Of a stretch of 64,000 nucleotides of DNA, positions 32,917 to 41,231 are shown one piece after another. A program made the position numbers and the translations under genes. The notes beneath the pieces are model-generated. The model did not search any database, was not told where the DNA came from, and saw only the letters and a list, made by a program, of their open reading frames with translations. The stretch covers positions 161,138-225,137 of the forward strand of contig CAJTVU010000005.1 of the NCBI GenBank assembly GCA_910580235.1, read 5' to 3'. This DNA comes from an uncultured Dorea sp. GTDB lineage: Bacteria; Bacillota; Clostridia; Lachnospirales; Lachnospiraceae. How positions within the stretch are numbered: the stretch's first letter is position 1; each line of letters opens with the position of its first letter.

Positions 32917-34356
32917 ATGGCAAAAGAAAAATTAGTAAAAAACATCACGCCGCGTGATGAAAATTTCGCACAGTGGTACACGGATGTTGTGCGCGAGGCG
33001 GAGCTGTGCGATTATTCAAGTGTTAAGGGCTGTCTTAACTATCTGCCGAACGGCTATGCGATCTGGGAGCTGATCCAGGCAGATCTGGACAGACGTTTTA
33101 AGGAGACGGGCGTAGAGAACGTATCTCTGCCGCTTCTTATCCCAGAGAGCCTTTTGGAGAAGGAGGCGGATCATATTGATGGTTTTGCGCCGGAGGTTGC
33201 ATGGGTAACTCACGGCGGCATGGAGAGGCTTCAGGAGAGACTTTGTATCCGTCCGACGTCTGAGACGTTATTCTGCGATCTTTGGGCAAGGACTGTAAAA
33301 TCTCACAGAGATCTCCCGAAAGTGTGGAACCAGTGGAACTCTGTGCTTCGCTGGGAGAAGACGACAAGGCCTTTCCTGCGTTCCAGGGAATTTTTATGGC
33401 AGGAAGGACATACGATCCATGCGACGTATGAGGAAGCGGAAGAGCGTACGATCCAAATGCTCCACGTATATGAAGACTGCTATAGAGAGACGTTGGCGAT
33501 CCCGTTCGTTTCAGGGAGAAAGGCAGAGCATGAGAAATTTGCAGGAGCTCAGGACACTTATACGATTGAAGCGCTTATGCATGACGGCAAGGCATTACAG
33601 TCCGCCACGAGCCATTTCTTCGGAAGCGGGTTCCCGGATGCGTTCGGCATTAAGTATGTAGACAAGAATAACCAGCTCCACAGTGTATATGAGACTTCCT
33701 GGGGATGGTCCACGAGAAGTATCGGCGGGCTTATTATGGTCCATAGCGACGACGACGGACTTGTGCTGCCACCGCACGTCGCGCCAACAGAGTGCTGCGT
33801 GATCCCGATCGCACAGCATAAAGAAGGAGTCCTTGTCAAAGCACATGCCATTTTCGAGGAGCTTAAGAAAGCAGGCTACAGAGTAAAGATTGACGACTCC
33901 GACAAGAGCCCGGGATGGAAATTCGCCGAGCAGGAGATCCTTGGGATCCCAGCTCGTATCGAGATTGGACCGAAAGACCTTGAAGCAGGGCAAGTGGTTG
34001 TAGTACGCCGTGATAATCGCGAGAAGATTGTTGTGTCTATGGATGAGATAGCTACAAGGCTTCGCGACATTCTGGAGACGATCCAGGAGGATATGTATAA
34101 CAGGGCGAAAGACTTCTTAGAGAGCCATATCGACAGAGCGACTACCATGGAAGAGATGGAAGAGAAGTTCAAGGCGAACCGGGGATTTGTAAAAGCATGC
34201 TGGTGCGGAGATCCGGAATGCGAAGGCGAAGTGAAGTATGTGACAGGCGGCGCTTCCACCAGGTGTCTGATCGAAGACGAAGAGATGATCTCAGACAAAT
34301 GTATCTGGTGCGGGAAGCCGGCGAAGCATATGGCGTATTGGGGAAAATCATATTAA
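32917..34356 (+). CDS. proS: prolyl-tRNA synthetase, short (archaeal/eukaryal-like) type
   Basis: A 479-aa class II aminoacyl-tRNA synthetase charging tRNA-Pro. Motif 2 region LRWEKTTRPFLRSREFLWQEGH and motif 3 region SWGWSTRSIGGLIMVHSDDDG are present; the anticodon-binding domain follows (HKEGVLVKAHAIFEEL), and the C-terminus has a Cys-rich zinc-like region (ACWCGDPECEG, CIWCGKPAKH). There is no large editing insertion, so it is the short type rather than the ~570-aa bacterial form. Controlled by the T-box leader. A REP palindrome starts 3 bp after the stop. Confidence 0.94.
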   Translation: MAKEKLVKNITPRDENFAQWYTDVVREAELCDYSSVKGCLNYLPNGYAIWELIQADLDRRFKETGVENVSLPLLIPESLLEKEADHIDGFAPEVAWVTHGGMERLQERLCIRPTSETLFCDLWARTVKSHRDLPKVWNQWNSVLRWEKTTRPFLRSREFLWQEGHTIHATYEEAEERTIQMLHVYEDCYRETLAIPFVSGRKAEHEKFAGAQDTYTIEALMHDGKALQSATSHFFGSGFPDAFGIKYVDKNNQLHSVYETSWGWSTRSIGGLIMVHSDDDGLVLPPHVAPTECCVIPIAQHKEGVLVKAHAIFEELKKAGYRVKIDDSDKSPGWKFAEQEILGIPARIEIGPKDLEAGQVVVVRRDNREKIVVSMDEIATRLRDILETIQEDMYNRAKDFLESHIDRATTMEEMEEKFKANRGFVKACWCGDPECEGEVKYVTGGASTRCLIEDEEMISDKCIWCGKPAKHMAYWGKSY

Positions 34357-34358
34357 GG

Positions 34359-34393
34359 TTGGGGACGGGGTAAAATTAAATTTACCCCGTCCC
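34359..34393. repeat. REP palindrome, copy 2
   Basis: TTGGGGACGGGGTAAAATT paired with AAATTTACCCCGTCCC; left boundary of the RAYT element. It differs from copies 1 and 4 in the loop and in the outermost bases. Confidence 0.85.
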
Positions 34394-34434
34394 AGATTGA
34401 TGGTTGCCCTGTCCCTTTTGAAAGGAGGGATAGA

Positions 34435-35199
34435 ATGCCAAGACGGCCCAGACAAAGAAGCCGAACGGACTGTTATCACGTGATTGTCCGAGGGCTGAAT
34501 AAGTTGGCGGTTTTCAAGGATAAACGCGAAAAAATAAGAATTCTGAATCTTATTCGTGAGAATTTCAAAGAGTACAATGTAAAGATCTATGCATATTGTA
34601 TCATGTCTAATCATTTTCATTTATTATTACAGGCGGAATTAAAAGATCTCTCCGCATTCATGGCAAAAGTCTTAGCCAGTTATGCCCAATATTATAATTA
34701 CAGACATAAAAGGATTGGATATGTGTTCCAGGATAGATTCCGAAGCCAGTGTGTGGAAGAGGAGAGCTATTTTTGGAACTGCGTCAGGTATATTCACTTA
34801 AATCCTGTAAAAGCAGGGATCTGCAGAGATATGGAGGAGTATAAATGCAGCAGCATAAGTGAATATTATCAAGTGCAGGACGAAGAAGACAGGATTTTGT
34901 GGGAAGGAGTCCTGAGAATAAGCCGAAAGAGGTTCGGAAATAAAAGGACATTTATAGATTTCCATAATATGAAGGACAGAGATTTCTTCATTGACGTGCC
35001 AGAGGAGGAGTTTATGCAGAGAGTAGAAATTGCAAAAGGAATCCTTTGGGATATGGAATATGAGCTGAAGACCCCGGCAGAAGAGATTATAGATTATTCA
35101 AAAACGAGGAACGAATTCGAACAAAGGCTTGCAGACACATTTCATATTTCGAAAAAGGCTGCACAGGAGATAAGAAAGAAATTGGGACAGGGCAAATGA
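34435..35199 (+). CDS. REP-associated tyrosine transposase (RAYT, Y1_Tnp)
   Basis: A 254-aa HUH/Y1 single-strand transposase. The HUH motif is SNHFHLLLQ (about 57-65); the catalytic Tyr is within ASYAQYYNYRHKRIGYVFQ; RFRSQCVEEESYFW and YIHLNPVKAGI follow, all typical of the RAYT branch related to IS200/IS605. The C-terminal ~80 residues (ending SKKAAQEIRKKLGQ) resemble a small helix-turn-helix. AAAGGAGGG precedes the ATG. It would nick and join single strands at REP hairpins; such proteins are usually single-copy domesticated genes that spread REPs. Confidence 0.9.
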   Translation: MPRRPRQRSRTDCYHVIVRGLNKLAVFKDKREKIRILNLIRENFKEYNVKIYAYCIMSNHFHLLLQAELKDLSAFMAKVLASYAQYYNYRHKRIGYVFQDRFRSQCVEEESYFWNCVRYIHLNPVKAGICRDMEEYKCSSISEYYQVQDEEDRILWEGVLRISRKRFGNKRTFIDFHNMKDRDFFIDVPEEEFMQRVEIAKGILWDMEYELKTPAEEIIDYSKTRNEFEQRLADTFHISKKAAQEIRKKLGQGK

Positions 35200-35202
35200 C
35201 AA

Positions 35203-35240
35203 TTTGGGACGGAGTAAATTTAATTTTACCCCGTCCCCAA
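35203..35240. repeat. REP palindrome, copy 3
   Basis: TTTGGGACGGAGTAAATT with AATTTTACCCCGTCCCCAA, slightly imperfect (GGAG opposite CCCC). Right boundary of the RAYT element, 58 bp before the cca start. Confidence 0.8.
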
Positions 35241-35297
35241 CTATGGTATAATATTATCTGTAGAAACAGTAGCAATGGAGAGAAGGAGGGCAAATCA

Positions 35298-36632
35298 ATG
35301 AATCGCATTCTCTTGCCAGAGAAGGTGGGGCGCATTATCCATACGTTGCAGGCGCACGGGTTTGAGGCTTATGCCGTAGGCGGATGTGTACGGGATTCCA
35401 TCCTGGGGCGAGCGCCGGAAGACTGGGATATCACGACTTCTGCTATGCCAGAGGAGACGAAGGAGTTATTTTCGCGTACATTTGACACAGGGATCGAACA
35501 TGGCACAGTGACAGTGCTTCTGGAGGGAGAGGGCTTCGAGGTAACGACTTACCGGATCGATGGGAGATATGAAGACAACCGCCACCCGGCGGAAGTGACG
35601 TTCACAAGAAGCTTAAGAGAGGATCTGCTCCGCCGGGATTTTACTATAAATGCCATGGCATACAACGAAAAAGACGGTCTGGTGGACATATTTGGAGGGA
35701 TCGAGGACTTGAGAGCCCGAGTCATCCGGTGCGTGGGAAATGCGACAGAGCGTTTCTCAGAAGATGCGCTTCGTATTCTTCGGGGAGTGCGATTTGCGGC
35801 ACAGCTTGGATTTAGCATAGAACAGATGACGCGGGAGGGAATGCGGGAATTGGCGGCGACACTCAGGAATATCAGTGCGGAACGCATCCAAGCAGAGCTT
35901 GTTAAAATGCTGATGTCCGCTCGCCCAGGGCTTATCAGGGAGGCATATGAGCTGGGCATAACGAGGCAGTTCCTTCCAGAATTCGACTGTCTGATGGAAA
36001 CTGAGCAAGAGACGCCGCACCACATGTACAACGTAGGCGTGCATACGATCCATGCAATGGAGAATATTCGGGCAGATAAAGTGCTACGGCTTACAATGCT
36101 CTTTCACGATATGGGGAAACCGGCGCTCAAAACATTTGACGAGACTGGACGGGCGCATTTTAAAAAGCATGCTCTTGAGAGCGAGGCTATAGCCAGACGG
36201 GCGCTGAAAAGATTAAAATTTGACAATGATACTCTTCACAAGGTAGCGCGCCTTGTTCTTTATCACGATTACCGGATGCCCGCGGAGTCAAAAAATGTCC
36301 GGCGTGCCATGAATAAGATAGGTGCGGATTTATTTCCTCTTTACATGGAAGTACGCCGCGCAGATGTGTTGGCGCAGAGCTTGTACAAGAGAGAAGAGAA
36401 GTTGGAAGACCTTGATAATATTGAGAGGCTTTATCGGGAGATTACAGCAGCAGAACAATGTGTTTCATTAAAAGACCTGGCAGTGACCGGAAAGGATCTG
36501 CTAGAAGCAGGCGTTGTACAAGGCAAAGAAATCGGCGAAAAGCTGGATCAGCTGCTGGAGCTTGTCATAGAAGAGCCAGAGCTTAACACAAAAGAAGAGT
36601 TGTTGAAACGACTTGAATTGGGGACGGGGTAA
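35298..36632 (+). CDS. cca: CCA tRNA nucleotidyltransferase
   Basis: A 444-aa class II CCA-adding enzyme maturing tRNA 3' ends. Motif A YAVGGCVRDSILGRAPEDWD with the DxD-type metal site, RRDFTINAMAYN (motif B/C region), ERFSEDALRILRGVRFAAQLGF (motif D/E region), and an HD-domain LFHDMGKP in the C-terminal half. AAGGAGGG at 35283-35290 supports ATG 35298; the frame open to 35196 is REP-derived sequence and is rejected. The final residues ELGTG and the TAA stop are encoded by the REP palindrome that begins at 36615. Confidence 0.93.
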   Translation: MNRILLPEKVGRIIHTLQAHGFEAYAVGGCVRDSILGRAPEDWDITTSAMPEETKELFSRTFDTGIEHGTVTVLLEGEGFEVTTYRIDGRYEDNRHPAEVTFTRSLREDLLRRDFTINAMAYNEKDGLVDIFGGIEDLRARVIRCVGNATERFSEDALRILRGVRFAAQLGFSIEQMTREGMRELAATLRNISAERIQAELVKMLMSARPGLIREAYELGITRQFLPEFDCLMETEQETPHHMYNVGVHTIHAMENIRADKVLRLTMLFHDMGKPALKTFDETGRAHFKKHALESEAIARRALKRLKFDNDTLHKVARLVLYHDYRMPAESKNVRRAMNKIGADLFPLYMEVRRADVLAQSLYKREEKLEDLDNIERLYREITAAEQCVSLKDLAVTGKDLLEAGVVQGKEIGEKLDQLLELVIEEPELNTKEELLKRLELGTG

Positions 36633-36658
36633 AATTCATTTTACCCCGTCCCCAATTC
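36615..36658. repeat. REP palindrome, copy 4
   Basis: Identical over 44 bp to copy 1 at 31545-31588. It encodes the last five codons and the stop of cca. Confidence 0.9.
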
Positions 36659-36723
36659 ATATTTGCCCCGCTTTAAGCATACGATAGAGAGAATATGTAA
36701 AATGTAAAGTGCAGGGGATTGTT

Positions 36724-37725
36724 ATGCAGGAATATGAGCTGAATAATGTTTTAGAGCAATATGATGTCGTAGTGAGCAGCACCCGCAAGGCAAGGGGTGC
36801 TATTTTATGCGACACGGATAAAGGATTGCTTTTGCTGAAGGAACCAGATATCTCACCGACGAAGATTCCCGCACTTCTTGAATTATATGAGCATCTTGAA
36901 AGCCAGGGCTTTCGGCAGGCGGATTTCCCTGTCAGGAACCGGGAAGGGGAATTCATAAGCCGGGGAGAGGCGGGAGGCATATTCATGCTTAAGCGCTGGT
37001 GTGCGGGGCGTGAGTGCGATATCCGAAAGACGGGAGAGCTTTTGAAGGCTTCCGGGAATCTGGCGAAGCTCCACCTTCTTATGCAGAAGGAATCTGAGAG
37101 CCCCGTGCCGACGGCGCCTCATTTAAAAGACGAGTACATGCGGCACAATCGGGAATTTAAGAAAGTCCGGAAATTCATGCGGGGCGTAGCGCCAAAGGGA
37201 GAGTTTGAATTTGCATTCTTAAAATGTTTTGACAAAATGTACCACTGGGCAGATACAGCCCTTAAAGAGCTGGAAAACTCCAGTTATGACGATCTTTACT
37301 ACAAAAGCATAGAGCAAGGATCTATGGCTCATGGAGAGTACAACTATCACAATATCATCATGTCCCAGCCTCCGTCACAGAATATCCTTATGGTGACGAA
37401 CTTTGAAAGGTTCCGAAGAGATGTGCAGGCTGAAGACCTGTACTATTTCCTGCGGAAAGTACTGGAAAAGCACGGTTGGAAAGAACGCCTGGGAGACAAC
37501 ATGCTTAATGCCTATTGTGCTATCAGGCCTCTTAGTAAGGCAGAGATGGAATATTTGAAGATCCGTCTCATCTACCCGGAGAAATTCTGGAAAGTGGCAG
37601 ACTCCTACTATCGCTCTAATAAGGCGTGGATTTCCATAAAAAGCATTGAAAAGATCAATGTGGCCATCCGCCAGACGGAAGAAAAAGAAAGGTTCTTAAA
37701 CCACGTATTTTCTTTCGCTTTGTAA
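36724..37725 (+). CDS. CotS-family spore coat protein
   Basis: A 333-aa protein of the CotS/YutH kinase-like family, related to aminoglycoside phosphotransferases. Typical parts are YDVVVSSTRKARGAILCDT, GIFMLKRWCAGRECDI, NLAKLHLLMQ, and the catalytic-loop-like SMAHGEYNYHNI followed by FERFRRDVQAEDLYYFLRKV. In Bacillus CotS is a coat protein made in the mother cell. AGGGG at 36713-36717 is 6 bp from ATG 36724; the in-frame GTG at 36709 has no such site. This gene and the later yabP/yabQ/spoIIE genes mark a spore-former. Confidence 0.85.
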   Translation: MQEYELNNVLEQYDVVVSSTRKARGAILCDTDKGLLLLKEPDISPTKIPALLELYEHLESQGFRQADFPVRNREGEFISRGEAGGIFMLKRWCAGRECDIRKTGELLKASGNLAKLHLLMQKESESPVPTAPHLKDEYMRHNREFKKVRKFMRGVAPKGEFEFAFLKCFDKMYHWADTALKELENSSYDDLYYKSIEQGSMAHGEYNYHNIIMSQPPSQNILMVTNFERFRRDVQAEDLYYFLRKVLEKHGWKERLGDNMLNAYCAIRPLSKAEMEYLKIRLIYPEKFWKVADSYYRSNKAWISIKSIEKINVAIRQTEEKERFLNHVFSFAL

Positions 37726-37815
37726 TCAGTTTATGATTCCTTTGCAGGGGAATCGGAAGAAAGTGTAAAAATCCCCTAAAAACCCCTAGAATAGAGGCGA
37801 AATACGGAAATTATC

Positions 37816-37844
37816 TTGACAAATATGGGGAAAACTAGTATAAC
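37816..37844 (+). promoter_or_regulatory. promoter of hup
   Basis: TTGACA (37816-37821), 17-bp spacer, TATAAC (37839-37844); strong vegetative-type promoter 48 bp before the HU start. Confidence 0.75.
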
Positions 37845-37892
37845 AGTAACTAAAGACATAAGTCTAGTTAAAACAAGAGGAGGAAATTGTCC

Positions 37893-38168
37893 ATGAATAA
37901 AACAGAGTTGGTGGCTGCAATCGCTAATGAAGCGGAACTGTCTAAAAAAGATTCTGAGAAAGCGCTGAAGGCTTTCGTTGATGTAGTAACAGAAGAGCTT
38001 AAGAAAGGCCGCAAGATCCAGTTAGTAGGCTTCGGTACTTTTGAAGTTTCTGAGAGGGCAGCGAGAGAGGGAAGGAATCCACAGACAGGAAAGACAATGA
38101 AGATCGCAGCTTGCAAGGCTCCAAAGTTCAAGGCCGGCAAAGCTTTAAAAGATGCTGTAAATAAGTAA
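37893..38168 (+). CDS. hup: HU DNA-binding protein
   Basis: A 91-aa histone-like [21 protein letters not shown] at the start, [21 protein letters not shown] (beta arm), and [19 protein letters not shown] are all diagnostic. It bends and compacts DNA as a dimer. AGGAGG precedes ATG 37893. First gene of the conserved hup-rqcP-yabP-yabQ-divIC-spoIIE cluster; a terminator follows, so it is largely expressed on its own. Confidence 0.95.
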   Translation: MNKTELVAAIANEAELSKKDSEKALKAFVDVVTEELKKGRKIQLVGFGTFEVSERAAREGRNPQTGKTMKIAACKAPKFKAGKALKDAVNK

Positions 38169-38180
38169 AAGCAGATATGA

Positions 38181-38213
38181 AAGTAGAGAGGTTTCCGACC
38201 CTCTACTTTTTTT
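38181..38213 (+). terminator. terminator after hup
   Basis: AGTAGAG (38182-38188) pairs with CTCTACT (38201-38207) with further GG/CC pairing in the loop, followed by a run of seven T. Confidence 0.85.
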
Positions 38214-38240
38214 AACGAGAGCATGTGGCGGAGGGAGAAA

Positions 38241-38480
38241 ATGAGGTTAGACAAGTTTCTGAAAGTGTCCCGTCTGATCAAGAGGAGGACTGTGGCGAAC
38301 GAGGCCTGCGACGCAGGGCGCGTCCTTGTAAATGGGAAAACGGCCAAGGCGTCGGTGAAAGTAAATGTCGGCGACATTATAGAGATCCAGTTTGGGACGA
38401 AGGCAGTGAAAGTCGAAGTTTTAGATATCCAGGAAACGACGAAAAAGGAAGAGGCGAAAAGCCTGTTCAAATATTTGTAA
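38241..38480 (+). CDS. rqcP: S4-domain RNA-binding protein RqcP
   Basis: A 79-aa S4 protein: MRLDKFLKVSRLIKRRTVAN, AGRVLVNGKTAKAS, VGDIIEIQFGTK. This matches RqcP (YabO), which helps alanine tailing of stalled nascent chains on 50S subunits in ribosome quality control. GGAGGG is 5 bp before ATG 38241, favouring it over the in-frame ATG at 38223. The location next to yabP is conserved in Firmicutes. Confidence 0.9.
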   Translation: MRLDKFLKVSRLIKRRTVANEACDAGRVLVNGKTAKASVKVNVGDIIEIQFGTKAVKVEVLDIQETTKKEEAKSLFKYL

Positions 38481-38523
38481 TAAAGCAAGACAGCCTTTCA
38501 TATGATTATTAAGAAAGGTTGTG

Positions 38524-38814
38524 ATGAGCATGGAAGAGAGAGCGGCGCAGAAAAACCATAAACTTGTCGTGAATAACAGGAAAACAAGTCTGGTGACGGG
38601 AGTCATAGATGTGCTTTCCTTTGATTTAAATGAAATACTTCTTGAGACGGAGCAGGGGATGCTGATGGTGAAAGGGACAGATCTTCACGTCAACCGCCTA
38701 AGCCTCGAGAAGGGAGAGGTAGATATGTCGGGGAATATAGACAGTATCGCGTATTCCGACGCACATATGGGAGCTAAGCAGGGGGAGAACCTGTTCTCGA
38801 AATTATTCAGGTGA
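38524..38814 (+). CDS. yabP: sporulation protein YabP
   Basis: A 96-aa YabP: HKLVVNNRKTSLVTGVIDVL, FDLNEILLETEQGMLMVKG, LHVNRLSLEKGEVDMSG. It is needed for cortex or coat maturation in Bacillus. ATG 38524 is chosen with AAAGG at 38514-38518; GTG 38521 and ATG 38530 are alternatives. yabQ follows after 4 bp. Confidence 0.92.
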   Translation: MSMEERAAQKNHKLVVNNRKTSLVTGVIDVLSFDLNEILLETEQGMLMVKGTDLHVNRLSLEKGEVDMSGNIDSIAYSDAHMGAKQGENLFSKLFR

Positions 38815-38818
38815 GGCC

Positions 38819-39124
38819 ATGCAGGGGATTGAAAAGGAACTTCTTGTCTTCGTCGTGGCGGTCCTGTCAGGGGCAAGCGTACGGCTTGCGTACCGATGTC
38901 TGGGATGTTTCCGTGATATTATCCCACACAGCCTTCTACTTATCAATATAGAAGATATTCTGTTTTGGATCGGGTCGGCCGTTTACCTGTTTATACAGAT
39001 TTACCAAACTAACAGTGGTAGTATCAGGTGGCATTTTATACTAGGAGCTGCGCTTGGAGCGATTCTTATGACCCTTTTTGTCAAAAGATGCGAAAAAATT
39101 TTGGGGAAATTTTTTGAACGATAA
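38819..39124 (+). CDS. yabQ: spore cortex protein YabQ
   Basis: A 101-aa integral membrane protein with about three hydrophobic segments (ELLVFVVAVLSGASVRLAYR; IEDILFWIGSAVYLFIQIY; FILGAALGAILMTLFV) and the YabQ-type pattern in which YR and DILFW recur. In Bacillus YabQ is required for spore cortex formation. Tightly coupled to yabP. Confidence 0.88.
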   Translation: MQGIEKELLVFVVAVLSGASVRLAYRCLGCFRDIIPHSLLLINIEDILFWIGSAVYLFIQIYQTNSGSIRWHFILGAALGAILMTLFVKRCEKILGKFFER

Positions 39125-39274
39125 GTGTTGATAAATAAAGCGAAAGAAGATACTATGTTATTATTCAGGAGAGTATACTTGCAGGCATCCCATAATATAT
39201 GTCTCTAAAAAGGAGCGGGGCGTTGCCAGGCAAGGTCAGACAGCGGCTGGGGAGCCGGGATAAGGGTGGACAGA

Positions 39275-39595
39275 ATGGCGAACAGGGGGAAAAACCGCGC
39301 AAAGCGCGGAAGAAAACGGGTGAACCGTCATAAGAGCAGTATGCTTGTAGTAAGCGCAGTGCTTCTTCTGCTTGTAGTCGTGATATCTATTGATGGAATG
39401 AGATTGCGCGCCAAGGATAAAGAATATCAGGCGCAGGAAATAGAGCTCGAGAGGCAGATCGAAGAAGAGAAGGCACGTTCGGCAGAGATTGATCAGCTGC
39501 AGGACTATGTAGGTACGGACGAGTATATCGAAGAGGTGGCAAAGGACAAGCTGGGCCTGGTGAATCCGAATGAGATTATATTTAAGGCTAAATAA
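39275..39595 (+). CDS. divIC: septum formation initiator DivIC/FtsB-like
   Basis: A 106-aa bitopic division protein: a basic N-terminus, one transmembrane helix (MLVVSAVLLLLVVVISI), an extracellular coiled coil (KEYQAQEIELERQIEEEKAR), and the C-terminal VAKDKLGLVNPNEIIF signature. AAGGG at 39262-39266 is 8 bp from ATG 39275. It would join FtsL and DivIB at the septum. Its position between yabQ and spoIIE matches Bacillus gene order. Confidence 0.9.
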   Translation: MANRGKNRAKRGRKRVNRHKSSMLVVSAVLLLLVVVISIDGMRLRAKDKEYQAQEIELERQIEEEKARSAEIDQLQDYVGTDEYIEEVAKDKLGLVNPNEIIFKAK

Positions 39596-39639
39596 CGGAC
39601 AGATCGTGACAAATAGATGATAGAGTACGAAAGAGAAGG

Positions 39640-39666
39640 CTTCGGGCAATGCGCCCGAAGTTTTTT
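39640..39666 (+). terminator. terminator between divIC and spoIIE
   Basis: CTTCGGGC (39640-39647) pairs with GCCCGAAG (39653-39660), followed by TTTTTT. It separates the division gene from the sporulation phosphatase, so spoIIE needs its own promoter. Confidence 0.9.
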
Positions 39667-39756
39667 GTGTTTCGGGAGCTTGCGCCCCCAGAGCGCAAAA
39701 GCCTGTGGCGGGATGTGCTGTAGCACATTTTATACCAAGAAGGGAGTATTCTATCA

Positions 39757-41160
39757 ATGGCAGATGTAAAAGAAAAGGGGCTATTCTTGAATCCGTACGT
39801 CATCCAGATGGACAAGCTGGCGGACTCGCTGGGGCATTTATCCAGCACGTTCTTAAAACTGGCAGACTACAGGATGACATTGACAAAAGAGGAAAACGAC
39901 GACATGTTCCGTCGGGTAACCGAAAAAGTCTGTGCAAACTGCGAGAGAAGAGAGGAATGCTTAGGGGAGAAGCAGTTCCTCACATATCAGAGAATGTACG
40001 ATATCCTCTGCGCGGTAGAGGAGTATGGGGCAGAGCTCAATGTAGAGCTGAAACGGAAATTACAGAAGCAGTGCCTGCTGGCTCCCCGTTTCTTGAGGGA
40101 GACACTGGAGACATATGAGAATGCCAAGCAGAAGCTGCTGTGGGGGAACAAGCTGGTGCAGAACCGGGAGGGGTACGCAAACCAGCTTGACAGCCTTGCC
40201 CGCACGCTCCGGGACACGACGAGGGAGCTGGATGCAGGGATATTCGAAGATGAGCATCTGGAAAAAAAGATTAAGACATATTTAAGGAAGTCAGGAGTCA
40301 AGATGCTCTCATCAGTATTTTATATCACCCCACAGGGGAAATATGAGATACATCTCACTATCCGGGCGTCAAAAGGCCATGTAGTGCCTGTGAAGGAGCT
40401 GGCTGCCGAGGTAGGGAGCATCGTAGGGAGAGTCATGATGCCAGGGCAGGGGGAGCGCCCGATCGTGGGAGACGAATACTGCACGGTCACTTGTGTGGAA
40501 GGAGCGAGATATCACACTTTGCAGGGAGTGGCAAAGATTGGAAAAGACTGTGATAGAATATCCGGCGATACTTTTCTTATGACGGACTTGCCGGGAGGGA
40601 AGAAGGGCGTCGCCCTCTCCGACGGTATGGGATCGGGGGAAGAGGCGTTCCAGGAGAGCTCCATGGTGGTAGAGCTTCTGGAAGAGCTGCTAAACGCAGG
40701 GTTTCCGGTAAAAACGGCAGTGCAGATCATGAACACGGCGCTGGTCATCGGAAGGGAGGACGTGCGGTTCTCCACTATAGACGTAAGCCTGTTCGACCTG
40801 TACAGTGGCTCCTGCGAGCTTGTGAAAGCCGGAGCGTCCACAACTTATATAAAAAGAGGCGAGCAGGTGGAGAGCGTCCGGTCGGCAACATTGCCGATCG
40901 GCGTCATACAGGACATTGAGATTGATATTACGACAAAGGAGCTGGAGTCTGGCGATTTTGTCATTATGGTCACGGACGGCGTTATTGATGCTCTTTCTAC
41001 GGAAAACCAGGATGAGCTTATGAAACGTTTTATCAGTGAGACATCTATACAGAATCCGAAAGAGCTGGCTCATCATATTTTAGGGAAAGTACTGGAATGT
41101 TCAGGCGAGAAGCCGGTGGACGACATGACTGTACTTGTGATCGGAATTTGGAAAATCTAA
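39757..41160 (+). CDS. spoIIE: SpoIIE-family serine phosphatase lacking the membrane domain
   Basis: A 467-aa protein matching the regulatory and PP2C regions of SpoIIE: the Cys-containing region VCANCERREECLG (about 58-70), a central helical linker, and the PP2C domain with DRISGDTFLMTDLPGGKKG, ALSDGMGSGEEA (metal Asp), TDGVIDAL, and DDMTVLVIGIWKI at the end. In Bacillus SpoIIE dephosphorylates SpoIIAA to activate sigma-F in the forespore. The usual ten-helix N-terminal membrane segment (about 320 residues) is absent and I see no hydrophobic gene upstream that could replace it. Gene order with divIC, tilS, hpt and ftsH is conserved. Confidence 0.9.
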   Translation: MADVKEKGLFLNPYVIQMDKLADSLGHLSSTFLKLADYRMTLTKEENDDMFRRVTEKVCANCERREECLGEKQFLTYQRMYDILCAVEEYGAELNVELKRKLQKQCLLAPRFLRETLETYENAKQKLLWGNKLVQNREGYANQLDSLARTLRDTTRELDAGIFEDEHLEKKIKTYLRKSGVKMLSSVFYITPQGKYEIHLTIRASKGHVVPVKELAAEVGSIVGRVMMPGQGERPIVGDEYCTVTCVEGARYHTLQGVAKIGKDCDRISGDTFLMTDLPGGKKGVALSDGMGSGEEAFQESSMVVELLEELLNAGFPVKTAVQIMNTALVIGREDVRFSTIDVSLFDLYSGSCELVKAGASTTYIKRGEQVESVRSATLPIGVIQDIEIDITTKELESGDFVIMVTDGVIDALSTENQDELMKRFISETSIQNPKELAHHILGKVLECSGEKPVDDMTVLVIGIWKI

Positions 41161-41231
41161 GGGAAACTTGCATTTTTATGGAAATTTATATATATTATAA
41201 TATAATTACGCCCGTGTAAAAGGATTTTTAG

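Larger units (their letters stand above)
34359..35240 (+). mobile_element. REP-bounded RAYT element
   Basis: The transposase gene at 34435-35199 is bracketed by REP palindromes (34359-34393 and 35203-35240), and inside them by a perfect 12-bp inverted repeat, TTGCCCTGTCCC (34404-34415) and GGGACAGGGCAA (35184-35195), the latter overlapping the end of the gene. This is the typical arrangement of a RAYT with its cognate REP sequences, inserted between proS and cca. Confidence 0.8.

Noticed and set aside
35196..35297. N-terminal extension of the CCA-adding enzyme
   Set aside because: It is translated from the REP palindrome and lacks similarity to the family; AAGGAGGG directly precedes ATG 35298.
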